A stretch of 64,000 nucleotides of DNA from assembly GCA_034663635.1 (NCBI GenBank), contig JAXDJH010000017.1:62001-126000 (forward strand), given 5' to 3'. The notes beneath the pieces were generated by a model that was given only the letters and a program-made list of their open reading frames with translations, was not told the DNA's origin and did no database searches. Positions 49,979 through 57,327 of this stretch are shown in pieces. Source of the stretch: JAXDJH01 sp034663635. GTDB taxonomy: Bacteria; Actinomycetota; CADDZG01; WHSQ01. A program made the translations under genes and the position numbers. Position 1 is the first letter of the stretch. Each line of letters opens with the position of its first letter.

Positions 49979-51094
49979 TTGGCACCACGACTCTCTAAGC
50001 CGGTAAGTCTCCTGCTCGTCGCCATCGTTCTGGCTCTACTCTGGGCCACAGGGGCATCCGACTCCTACAACTCATTCTGGACGCGCTCGATCATCGGCCG
50101 TCTCGGACCCTTCCCACACCTAAACCTGCGCGATGTCGTCAACGAGGGTCTGATGACTCTCTTCTTCCTTGTCGTCTCCCTCGACATCCGGCGAGAGCTT
50201 TTCGACGGCGAGCTCAGTCACCCGATGTCAGCGGCCCTTCCTCTGATCGCAGCTGCGGGCGGAGTGGTGATGCCTGCTTTGGTCTATCTCGCGTTCAACG
50301 GGGGAACCGAAGCCGCAGGAGGTTGGGCGATCCCGACCGCCACCGACATCGCGTTCGTGGCGGGAGCGCTCGCGCTTGCCGGGCGATCCGCTCCGCGACC
50401 TCTGAAGGTGTTTCTCATAGCGCTCGCGATAGCGGACGACATCGCAGCAATCGCGATCATCGCGATCTTCTACAGCAGTGACCTCTACACCCCGGCTCTG
50501 TTCGCCGCTCTGATCGCCATCGCGATACTGGTCGCGCTACGTCGATCATCCGAACGATCCCCGATTCTCTACGCGATCGTGGGGATCTGGTTGTGGCTTG
50601 CATTCTTGGCCTCCGGGGTCAACGCGACCCTCGCTGGGGTGGTGATCGCGTTGGTTATTCCTATTCCGAGAGGCAGTCGGCGATCGGGTTCGAACCTTGA
50701 GGATCAACTCAACAAGTGGAGCGGCCTGGTCATAGTTCCTGCGTTCGCGCTCGCGAATGCGGGTCTCGATCTTTCCGCTCTCTCTTACGGCTCCATCCTT
50801 GATTCGCGCGTCACTCTCGGCGTGAGCCTTGGGCTCGTGATCGGTAAGCCGGTGGGGATCGCGACCAGCGCGGCGCTTGCGATCCGCCTGAAACTCGCTC
50901 GCTTGCCGGACGGCGTGAGGTGGCCACAGGTCATCGGCGCCGCGGCCCTGGGAGGGATCGGGTTCACGATCTCGCTTCTGGTGGCGACACTGTCGTTCGA
51001 ATCTTCCGTGTTGTCCGAGGCGAGACTCGGGATCCTCTTGGGATCGGTGGTGTCGGCCGTACTCGGTGTGACTCTTCTTCAGCGAGCGAAGTAA
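49979..51094 (+). CDS. nhaA: Na+/H+ antiporter NhaA
   Basis: 371 residues from TTG 49979, after GGAGGAACC. Family motifs: LRDVVNEGLMTLFFLVVSLDIRREL, GGWAIPTATDIAFVAGALALAG and the ion-binding pair Asp153-Asp154 in IADDIAAIAIIAIFY. C-terminal GAAALGGIGFTISLLVATLSF. Exchanges sodium and protons across the membrane for pH and salt control. The stop overlaps the convergent SRPBCC gene by 16 bp. Confidence 0.96.
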   Translation: MAPRLSKPVSLLLVAIVLALLWATGASDSYNSFWTRSIIGRLGPFPHLNLRDVVNEGLMTLFFLVVSLDIRRELFDGELSHPMSAALPLIAAAGGVVMPALVYLAFNGGTEAAGGWAIPTATDIAFVAGALALAGRSAPRPLKVFLIALAIADDIAAIAIIAIFYSSDLYTPALFAALIAIAILVALRRSSERSPILYAIVGIWLWLAFLASGVNATLAGVVIALVIPIPRGSRRSGSNLEDQLNKWSGLVIVPAFALANAGLDLSALSYGSILDSRVTLGVSLGLVIGKPVGIATSAALAIRLKLARLPDGVRWPQVIGAAALGGIGFTISLLVATLSFESSVLSEARLGILLGSVVSAVLGVTLLQRAK

Positions 51095-51567
51095 GCGCGC
51101 AGTCGCTTATGGCGATGATTGAAGATCGCCCGCACGATTGCGGTTGCCGCACGTAGCCCTCCGGGGATGATGCGAAAGAACACGCGCGGCACGAACGCCA
51201 GGCGGTCGGTCACGATGCTTCCCGATCCGCGAGGCTCGACCGTTCGCTCGTGTTGCCACGAAGTCATGCTGCCGAGCCTCGATCGCTCGAGGAAACGAAA
51301 ACCCGGGCCTCGTTCCGCGAGCGTCAGGTCGTCGTAGTCGAAGGGGATGAAGCCGAAGGCCAGCACCCAGCTACGGCCGATCTTCTCGTCGAGTGGGACC
51401 GTCGCTATCGACAGGTTCTTCGACCCTCTCGGCATCGTCATCTTCATCAACGGACCGAGCTCATAGTTGATGCCTTCAGGTGTGGTCACCCTCGCCCACA
51501 CCTGATCGGGGCTCGCTCCGAGCTCGCTCGATACCTCAACGAATCCGTTCGTCGCATTTCCTTTCAC
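51079..51567 (-). CDS. SRPBCC-family protein
   Basis: 162 residues from GTG 51567 (MKGNATNGFVEVSSELGASPDQVWARVTTPEGINYELGP), the natural start of the fold; the open frame continues upstream without a good start. The helix-grip pattern ends with GSGSIVTDRLAFVPRVFFRIIPGGLRAATAIVRAIFNHRHKRLRAYF, the long C-terminal helix. Ligand unknown. The gene at 51674 begins divergently 107 bp away. Confidence 0.78.
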   Translation of the reverse strand: MKGNATNGFVEVSSELGASPDQVWARVTTPEGINYELGPLMKMTMPRGSKNLSIATVPLDEKIGRSWVLAFGFIPFDYDDLTLAERGPGFRFLERSRLGSMTSWQHERTVEPRGSGSIVTDRLAFVPRVFFRIIPGGLRAATAIVRAIFNHRHKRLRAYFAR

Positions 51568-51673
51568 CCGCCGGATGGTAGTTCTCGTCGCGCTACGCGG
51601 TCGTGAAGATGCAGCGCGTAGGGCCGCGTCTAGTGAGGAAGGAATTGGTAGTCGCGCGTCCAAGCTTCATCCC

Positions 51674-52288
51674 ATGGCGGATCCAGACATCGACTTGAAC
51701 CAAGCTCTACATGACCTCGCGAATCCCATGGCGGCCGCGAAGGGCTACCTCGAGATCGCTATCAAGCACTGGGACGATCTCGCCGACGACCGTCGGCTGG
51801 AGATGGTCGCTCGGTCTTTGCTCGGGATCAACCAACTCGGCTTCGTGTTGGAGCGCCTGAACGCGCGCTCGATCGCCGGAGGAGATGGCCGCTCCAAACA
51901 AGCGCGACTCGGCAAGCGACCCGAGCTTGTTGCTTTCGAAGTCGACCCCACCGCGGAAGGGAGCAAGGCGCGGGTAACGCTTCGCCACAGCGGCTCGAGC
52001 CTCGTGGGTGAATGCGACCGTCGAGCTCGCGTCGACCACGCGGTTGCGGCGCTCGCAACCGTCGAAGCATTGAAGCCGATCCTTGATGTTCCGATCAACG
52101 TCCTAAACGCGGGTGTACTTCAGATCGGGGACACGCCTTTCGCTGTGGTCTCTGCGCAAAGAGAAGCAGAGATCCTCGTCGGATCCGCTGCGATCGAAGG
52201 CGACCTCAACGTGGCGATCGCGCGCGCGACCCTCGACGCGATGAACCGCTTCCTCGCGATCGAACGCGAAGACGCGGCCGCTCGCTGA
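51674..52288 (+). CDS. Protein with histidine-kinase-like dimerisation helix, no ATPase domain
   Basis: 204 residues from ATG 51674. The N-terminal MADPDIDLNQALHDLANPMAAAKGYLEIAIKHWDD mimics the H-box of histidine kinases (H-D-x-x-N-P), followed by a second helix (LEMVARSLLGINQLGFVLERLNAR). The C-terminal 100 residues (VDHAVAALATVEALKPILD, EILVGSAAIEGDLNVAIARATLDAMNRFL) form a domain seen in other actinobacterial proteins but not characterised. No N, G1 or G2 box is present. It may be a phosphotransfer or kinase-regulating partner of the kinase at 52503. Confidence 0.65.
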   Translation: MADPDIDLNQALHDLANPMAAAKGYLEIAIKHWDDLADDRRLEMVARSLLGINQLGFVLERLNARSIAGGDGRSKQARLGKRPELVAFEVDPTAEGSKARVTLRHSGSSLVGECDRRARVDHAVAALATVEALKPILDVPINVLNAGVLQIGDTPFAVVSAQREAEILVGSAAIEGDLNVAIARATLDAMNRFLAIEREDAAAR

Positions 52289-52303
52289 TCGGTTCTTCTC
52301 AAA

Positions 52304-52318
52304 CCCGGTCTAACCGGG
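52304..52318 (+). terminator. Short hairpin after the H-box protein gene
   Basis: CCCGGT (52304-52309), CTA loop, ACCGGG (52313-52318), starting 15 bp after the stop. A T-run is absent (ACATCTTTG follows), so termination is uncertain. Confidence 0.4.
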
Positions 52319-52345
52319 ACATCTTTGCCCTCTCGCGCCCGGCGG

Positions 52346-52472
52346 CCATGGTCCTGGTAGTCCCCCTGAGGTAGGACCTAGATGGCACGAGCGACCTATT
52401 TAGATGAGCCCTTAGACACCTGATTATTGGAGGCCGACCGAGCGCGCCTGTCGCGCGCCATCATTCGGTCGG
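52346..52472 (+). promoter_or_regulatory. Structured region before the PAS-GAF histidine kinase gene
   Basis: Two long hairpins. The first pairs CCAT-GGTCCT (52346-52355) with AGGACC-TAG-ATGG (52373-52385). The second pairs CCGACCGA (52434-52441) with TCGGTCGG (52465-52472) and holds an inner GCGCG/CGCGC stem. The GTG start of the kinase follows 30 bp later. Confidence 0.5.
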
Positions 52473-52502
52473 GAGGGTGGATGGAAATCGTCATCGGTAC
52501 TC

Positions 52503-54062
52503 GTGACCGCTGAGTCGCCGCTTCGTCGCGGGGTGATCGGCGAACTTTTCTGGGCGATCTCCGATGGCGTCATCCTGATCGATCCTGATGGGATCGTGGG
52601 CTGGAATCCGGTTGCCGAGCAGATGTTTGATGTTCCAGCCGACGAAGCGACCAAGCCGGGTTTTTCGCTGTCGAAGCTCTTCGGACACCACTCCACTCGC
52701 TTCGATGAGATCGTCGAGACGAACGAACGGGAGATCTTCGAACGGATAGGTCCCCACGAACTCTCACTGGAGGTGTCCTCTCGATCGCTCAGTTCGGACT
52801 CCGACACCCGGGTCGTGGTCATGCGCAACGTGACTGCGGAGCGAAGGCATCTTCAACGGCTCTTGAAACTGAACGAGATGGCGCGCTTGGTGTTGTCGGA
52901 GGATTCGCTGGAATCTGTTCTTCAACAGATCGTTGATGCCGCGAAAGAACTGACGGACGCTGACTACAGCGCACTCCTGATGCTCCGCGACGAGACGGGC
53001 GTCGAGGTATCGAGGTTCATCTACAACGCTCCGCGGGAGTTGTTCCCAGACAGTCTCCCCCGCGCGGTGGGACTGCTCTCGGTGCCGCTACAGACGCGAT
53101 CGCCTGCACGTCTGGAGGACATCAGGGGCCATCCCGCCGGCGTTGGCATCCCGGTCGAGCATCCACCGATAGGCCCTCTTCTCGCCGTTCCCCTCATCTT
53201 TCGAGACGTCGTACTCGGCGAACTCGCGGTGGCGAACTCTCCAGACCGCAGCGCGTTCGATGAGACGGACGAGGGCGTGCTGACCGAATTGGCTCTCCAT
53301 GCTGCTGAAGCGGTGCGGATCGCGAAGGCGAAAGAACAGACGATGGAGAGCGAGGAATCCCGCAGGGCACTCATCGATGTTCTTCGTCATGACATCGCGA
53401 CGCCCATAGCCGTCGCGCGAGGCTGTGTCGACCAACTCGCCAACCGGCTCGACAAGTTGACCGAGGAGCAGAAGAACAACGTGTTGTCCGCTCTCGAGCG
53501 GGCGGTGATCGGTCTTGAACGTCTGTCCGCAAACCTCCGCTCGGACGTCAAGTTGGAGGACACGGGGCTTCACGCGGATTTCGTAGAGATCCACCCCAAC
53601 ACTCTGCTCATGGATGTGCGGGGTGACATCGAGGACTTCGCATCCCAGCGGGGGGTGAAGATGCATTTCGATTCCGACGGAGGTGTTCCCCCGACATTTC
53701 TCGGTTCGCCTCTTCTCGTTAGGCAGGCGATAGAGAACCTGCTGACCAACGCCGTCAAGTACTCATCGGCGGGCTCGTCGGTCTCCGTTACGACGAGGCT
53801 GGAAGGCGGATCGATCCGATTCGATGTGCGAGATGAGGGGCCGGGCATCCCCGCAGACGAGCAAGCAACGCTGTTCGAGCGCTTCGGGAAGGGTCCAGGC
53901 CAAAGTAAGGTCGGAGCGGGCCTCGGTCTTGGTCTGTCGATAGTCAGACGGGTCGCGGAGGCTCACGGCGGAGCGGTGGGTGTAACGAGTCGCCCCGGTC
54001 ATGGCAGCACATTCTGGATCACGTTCCCCTGCGAAGCGGCCGAGGCCGCGTCTAACGCTTAG
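52503..54062 (+). CDS. PAS-GAF sensor histidine kinase (cytoplasmic)
   Basis: 519 residues from GTG 52503; GGAGGGTGG lies further upstream at 52472. PAS about residues 10-115 (ISDGVILIDPDGIVGWNPVAEQMFD), GAF about 125-275, H-box with His296 (LIDVLRHDIATPIAVARG), N-box ENLLTNAVKYS, G1 DVRDEGPGIP, G2 GAGLGLGLSIV. No membrane helices, so it senses an internal signal or light/redox through PAS or GAF. No response-regulator gene is adjacent, so its partner is elsewhere. The 3' end overlaps the convergent gene by 11 bp. Confidence 0.93.
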   Translation: MTAESPLRRGVIGELFWAISDGVILIDPDGIVGWNPVAEQMFDVPADEATKPGFSLSKLFGHHSTRFDEIVETNEREIFERIGPHELSLEVSSRSLSSDSDTRVVVMRNVTAERRHLQRLLKLNEMARLVLSEDSLESVLQQIVDAAKELTDADYSALLMLRDETGVEVSRFIYNAPRELFPDSLPRAVGLLSVPLQTRSPARLEDIRGHPAGVGIPVEHPPIGPLLAVPLIFRDVVLGELAVANSPDRSAFDETDEGVLTELALHAAEAVRIAKAKEQTMESEESRRALIDVLRHDIATPIAVARGCVDQLANRLDKLTEEQKNNVLSALERAVIGLERLSANLRSDVKLEDTGLHADFVEIHPNTLLMDVRGDIEDFASQRGVKMHFDSDGGVPPTFLGSPLLVRQAIENLLTNAVKYSSAGSSVSVTTRLEGGSIRFDVRDEGPGIPADEQATLFERFGKGPGQSKVGAGLGLGLSIVRRVAEAHGGAVGVTSRPGHGSTFWITFPCEAAEAASNA

Positions 54063-55116
54063 CGGGAACGATCCTCTTTATCGAGTTTCCTTCGAGGAAG
54101 TAGAGCCATCCCCCCGGACCTTTCGACACGTCGACGACTCCGCCGCCCGTGTGGATGATCCGGTCATCGGTGACCGCAGTTCCTGCATCGTTCAGAACGA
54201 ACCGGTGCAGGTGCCCGTCGTAGTCGCCCATGTACAGATCGCCGGAAAGCGACTTCAACTTGCCGAAGTACCACCACAAGTCGGTCGGGACGATGGTTGG
54301 AGTCCATCGCTTCAACGGGGGGGTTGGATTGTCGCCCAGTCCGGCCGTGCCGCAATGGTCGGGATCGTAATTGGCGCCCCATCCGTAGTTGTTCCCCGGT
54401 TCGATCAGGTTGAGTTCGTCGTCGCACCCCGGCCCGTTCTCCGATTCGTAAAGCTTGCCGGTGCGCGGATTCTGCGCTAGTCCGAACGGATTGCGGTGCC
54501 CGTAACTCCACACGGGGTTCGGGTCGCCCGGCGATGAGAATGGGTTGTCGGCCGGGACCGACCCGTCTGCATTGAGCCGAAGGATCTTTCCGGATCGGTT
54601 GTTCTTGTTTTGAGCGAGGCCGGCGTCATGGTTCTCTCCCGTGCCGACGAACAACTTGTTTCCCATGAATTCGATCTGACCGCCGTTGTGATAGCCGCCC
54701 CCCGCCGGAACTCCCGACATGATCTTCTTCGGGCTCTTGCACTTGTTGTCGCGAACCGTAAAACGCGTGATCTTCATGACTTCGGGAGAGGCATTCGTGT
54801 ACATGACATAGAGCCGATGATTCGACTTGAACCTGGGATGCAACGCGATGCCAAGGGCGCCTTGCTCTCCGTCGTTCGCTACGGGCAAAGTTGCGCAAGG
54901 TGCTCCGAGCAAACGCTTCCCGATCAAGACCCGGATGTTTCCCGTGTTCTTCTCTGTAACGAAGACCTTGTTGGTGCCTGGCACCCACGCCATGTCGATC
55001 GGGAAGTCGAGTCCCGACTGATAAGTCTCGATCTGGGTTCCTTTGGGCACCGCGCGAGAGGCGGTCGGGAGCAGGGCGAGCGCAACACATGCCACGGCTA
55101 TTACCGATCTCCTCAT
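54052..55116 (-). CDS. Secreted PQQ-type soluble sugar dehydrogenase (glucose/sorbosone dehydrogenase family)
   Basis: 354 residues with a signal peptide (MRRSVIAVACVALALLPTASRA). Beta-propeller of the GSDH family: LDFPIDMAWVPGTNKVFVTEKNTGNIRVL, GEQGALGIALHPRFKSN, YHNGGQIEFMGNKLFVGTGENHDAGLAQ, RHNPFG-like SYGHRNPFGLAQNPRTGKLYESENGPGCDDELNLIEPGNNYGWGANY, which carries the catalytic-loop region. Oxidises a sugar outside the cell using PQQ. No PQQ biosynthesis gene is in the window. The Cys pairs may be disulfides. Confidence 0.88.
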   Translation of the reverse strand: MRRSVIAVACVALALLPTASRAVPKGTQIETYQSGLDFPIDMAWVPGTNKVFVTEKNTGNIRVLIGKRLLGAPCATLPVANDGEQGALGIALHPRFKSNHRLYVMYTNASPEVMKITRFTVRDNKCKSPKKIMSGVPAGGGYHNGGQIEFMGNKLFVGTGENHDAGLAQNKNNRSGKILRLNADGSVPADNPFSSPGDPNPVWSYGHRNPFGLAQNPRTGKLYESENGPGCDDELNLIEPGNNYGWGANYDPDHCGTAGLGDNPTPPLKRWTPTIVPTDLWWYFGKLKSLSGDLYMGDYDGHLHRFVLNDAGTAVTDDRIIHTGGGVVDVSKGPGGWLYFLEGNSIKRIVPAKR

Positions 55117-55190
55117 CCGGGAAGTTTGGCATCAGTCGAGGGATCGGTCGGCCATCGGGTCGCCACGCCCGGCTGGCTATCATCGATAGT

Positions 55191-55279
55191 GGAGGCGTGC
55201 CCGAGTGGCCGAAGGGAGCGCACTGCTAATGCGTTAAGGGGGGAAACCTCCTTCTGGGGTTCAAATCCCCACGCCTCCG
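55191..55279 (+). tRNA. tRNA-Ser (anticodon GCT)
   Basis: Acceptor GGAGGCG (55191-55197) pairs with CGCCTCC (55272-55278), discriminator G. Loop CTGCTAA gives anticodon GCT. Long variable arm. CCA not encoded. Confidence 0.95.
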
Positions 55280-55322
55280 CTGAGCCGGTGAAAGAGCGTC
55301 CCTTAAGCTGTGCCGGCAACTT

Positions 55323-55399
55323 GCGCCCGTAGCTCAGTGGATTAGAGCGTCCGGCTACGGACCGGAAGGTCGGGGGTTCGAATCCCTCCGGGCGTACCA
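55323..55399 (+). tRNA. tRNA-Arg (anticodon ACG)
   Basis: Acceptor GCGCCCG (55323-55329) pairs with CGGGCGT (55389-55395); discriminator A and CCA (55397-55399) encoded. Anticodon stem TCCGG/CCGGA encloses CTACGGA, anticodon ACG, the substrate of TadA, whose gene is 745 bp downstream. Confidence 0.96.
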
Positions 55400-55455
55400 A
55401 CTGTCTTTAATCTAGGCCTAGAGCTCGATCCCCTAACCGGAGGTCTCGAATAGTC

Positions 55456-56133
55456 GTGGTCTTCCGCCGCATCGCCGAGCAAAGGCAGCGCGTGATCCTC
55501 GGTCGAGCCGACGACCACCTCGACGAGGACGAGGAGGTCCTCCACTGGATCCGGGCGAGCAAGGTCAACGGACGAGGCGACGGATTCCTCTTTCTCACTC
55601 CGAAAAGGGTCATCGTCAACCTGAGCGGGCGCGAGGACGATCGCTCTTTCACTTGGTCGGAATTGCAGGCCTGGGGCATCGCTGCGGACGTTCGAGGCGG
55701 GCCGGTCATCGCGCTGGAGACCGAGGATGGCCATTCCCTCGTCCAGATGAGAGCCCAGACCGACGCGATGGCGCGAGAAGTGGCGACATTCATCGAGAAG
55801 TTCGCAGGTCTCGCCCCGATGTCTCGTGACCTGGTGAACGCCGACCCCGAGATCGGAGAGTTCAAGCCGCACACCACCGTCGACGTGAAGCCCCACAAAC
55901 TCACGATCGGAGACCAAGCGCGCCGGGTGATCGTCACGATCCTGGGGGCCGCGATGATGATCTTCGCGATCCTGATCATCCCGTTGCCGGGCCCTTGGTC
56001 ACTCCTGATAACGATCGGTGGATTCGCGATACTCGCTACCGAATACGACTGGGCCAAGGACGCGCTCGATTGGCTCAAAGAGAAGTACGCGCAAGCGAAA
56101 GAAAAACTCCGATCCCGCCGAAAGAAGAGTTAA
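55456..56133 (+). CDS. PGPGW (TIGR02611-like) membrane protein with PH-like N-terminal domain
   Basis: 225 residues from GTG 55456. Residues 10-125 are strands and a helix like a PH-type fold (DEEVLHWIRASKVNGRGDGFLFLTPKRVIVNLSG). The C-terminus has helices around IVTILGAAMMIFAILIIPLPGPWSLLITIGGFAILATEYDWAKDALDWLKEK, which is the PGPGW signature (PGPW variant here). Function unknown. tadA starts 10 bp after its stop. Confidence 0.8.
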   Translation: MVFRRIAEQRQRVILGRADDHLDEDEEVLHWIRASKVNGRGDGFLFLTPKRVIVNLSGREDDRSFTWSELQAWGIAADVRGGPVIALETEDGHSLVQMRAQTDAMAREVATFIEKFAGLAPMSRDLVNADPEIGEFKPHTTVDVKPHKLTIGDQARRVIVTILGAAMMIFAILIIPLPGPWSLLITIGGFAILATEYDWAKDALDWLKEKYAQAKEKLRSRRKKS

Positions 56134-56143
56134 GCGACAGCAT

Positions 56144-56593
56144 TTGGATGACGAAGGGTTCATGCGTCTCGCGCTCGAGCAAGCTCGGGCGGCCTTGGCC
56201 CACGACGACGTTCCGGTAGGTGCAGTCGTCGTCCGGGCCGGAGAAGTCGTGGCCGCGACTCACAACGAGCGCGAGCTGCGCAAGGACCCCACCGCCCACG
56301 CCGAGATCCTGGCCTTGCGAGAGGCAACCGCCGCAACGGGCTCGTGGCGACTGGACGACGCCACGATCTACGTGACGCTCGAACCCTGTCCGATGTGCGC
56401 CGGCGCGCTGGTTCTCGGTCGGCTCCAGCGATTGGTCTACGGAGCCGCCGATCCTCGAGCGGGGGCCGCGCTGTCTCTCTACAACATCGTCGCCGACCCG
56501 CGTCTCAACCACTCGGTGGAGATCGCCACGGGCGTGCTCGCCGACGATTGCGCGCACGTTCTGCAGGAGTTCTTCGAAACCAGGAGGGCTTAG
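56144..56593 (+). CDS. tadA: tRNA(Arg) adenosine(34) deaminase TadA
   Basis: 149 residues from TTG 56144 (MDDEGFMRLALEQARAALAHDDVPVGAVVV), the conserved start; an ATG six codons later is possible. Zinc deaminase motif: His52-Ala-Glu54 with Cys82 and Cys85 (PCPMCAGAL). It converts A34 of tRNA-Arg(ACG) to inosine. Length is typical. Adjacent to the substrate tRNA gene. Confidence 0.95.
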   Translation: MDDEGFMRLALEQARAALAHDDVPVGAVVVRAGEVVAATHNERELRKDPTAHAEILALREATAATGSWRLDDATIYVTLEPCPMCAGALVLGRLQRLVYGAADPRAGAALSLYNIVADPRLNHSVEIATGVLADDCAHVLQEFFETRRA

Positions 56594-56624
56594 CCCCTTC
56601 CCTATACTTCGGTTGCAGCGCTTT

Positions 56625-56712
56625 GGTGGGGTACCGAAGCGGCCGAACGGGCTCGCCTCGAAAGCGAGTGAGGGACCTCCCTCCGTGGGTTCAAATCCCA
56701 CCCCCACCGCCA
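56625..56712 (+). tRNA. tRNA-Ser (anticodon CGA)
   Basis: Acceptor GGTGGGG (56625-56631) pairs with CCCCACC (56702-56708), discriminator G, CCA (56710-56712) encoded. Anticodon stem CTCGC/GCGAG encloses CTCGAAA, anticodon CGA. Long variable arm. Confidence 0.95.
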
Positions 56713-56725
56713 GATAAAACGCATC

Positions 56726-56810
56726 GATTGCCCTAGCGGCACGAACGGGCTCGCCTCGAAAGGGACTGAGGGCCTCCCTCCGCAGCTTCAAATTCCACCC
56801 TCACCCGCCA
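56726..56810 (+). pseudogene. Decayed tandem copy of tRNA-Ser(CGA)
   Basis: Closely follows tRNA-Ser(CGA) over most of its length: ACGAACGGGCTCGCCTCGAA, GAGGG-CCTCCCTCCG, TTCAAAT and the terminal CGCCAGATAA. But the anticodon stem no longer pairs (CTCGC against GGGAC), the T-stem is broken and the acceptor ends do not match, so it cannot fold as a tRNA. The anticodon loop CTCGAAA is kept. It arose by duplication followed by decay. Confidence 0.85.
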
Positions 56811-56825
56811 GATAACCTCCCTCAC

Positions 56826-56913
56826 GGAGACGTGCGTGAGCGGCCGAAACGGCACGACTGGAAATCGTGTGATCCGAAAGGGTCCAAGGGTTCAAATCCC
56901 TTCGTCTCCGCCA
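56826..56913 (+). tRNA. tRNA-Ser (anticodon GGA)
   Basis: Acceptor GGAGACG (56826-56832) pairs with CGTCTCC (56903-56909), discriminator G, CCA (56911-56913) encoded. Anticodon stem CACGA/TCGTG encloses CTGGAAA, anticodon GGA. Confidence 0.95.
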
Positions 56914-56922
56914 CCAAGCAGC

Positions 56923-56969
56923 AAATTCTCCAGAACGACTGGGCTGGGCCCCGTAGGTCTGGAGGATTT
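56923..56969 (+). terminator. 12-bp stem-loop downstream of tRNA-Ser(GGA)
   Basis: AAATTCTCCAGA (56923-56934) pairs with TCTGGAGGATTT (56958-56969), one G-T wobble, with a 23-nt GC-rich loop. Could terminate the tRNA transcript before SRP RNA. No T-run beyond ATTT. Confidence 0.4.
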
Positions 56970-57116
56970 GCGGTCTGCCGCGCGTCTATTCTTGGGGTGG
57001 CCGTGCTGGATGGGGGGCTCGGGGTCCCCTGTACCGGAAACCCCCGTATGCCGGATCGATCGCTCGTCTGCGGCCCTCCTGGGATCGGGCAGCCCCCGGT
57101 GAGCAGCGTTGATGGT

Positions 57117-57206
57117 CAGGTCCCGCGCGACTCGGAGCCGTGAACCCGGTCAGGCCCGGAAGGGAGCAGCCGTAAGCGGTGTACCGAAGGTGCCGCGGGA
57201 GTGCCG
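57117..57206 (+). ncRNA. ffs: Signal recognition particle RNA (4.5S type)
   Basis: The conserved SRP core is present at 57140-57176: GTGAACCCGGTCAGG, then CCCGGAAGGGAGCAGCC with a GNAR-type apical loop region. Flanking arms TCCCGCG (57121-57127) and CGCGGGA (57194-57200) close the hairpin. Location directly before dnaX is the classic actinobacterial place. Exact ends are approximate. It forms the SRP with Ffh for membrane targeting. Confidence 0.88.
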
Positions 57207-57327
57207 GGCCGGAGCCAGCTGCCGGGAAAGCGCCGACCACTTGAGGGTCAAAGCGAGCCGCACGGCCATTTTTCGCGCTCTGCGGTGAGAGAGGGGACCG
57301 TCGCAGCCGGAAACTAGGATGCGGTGG

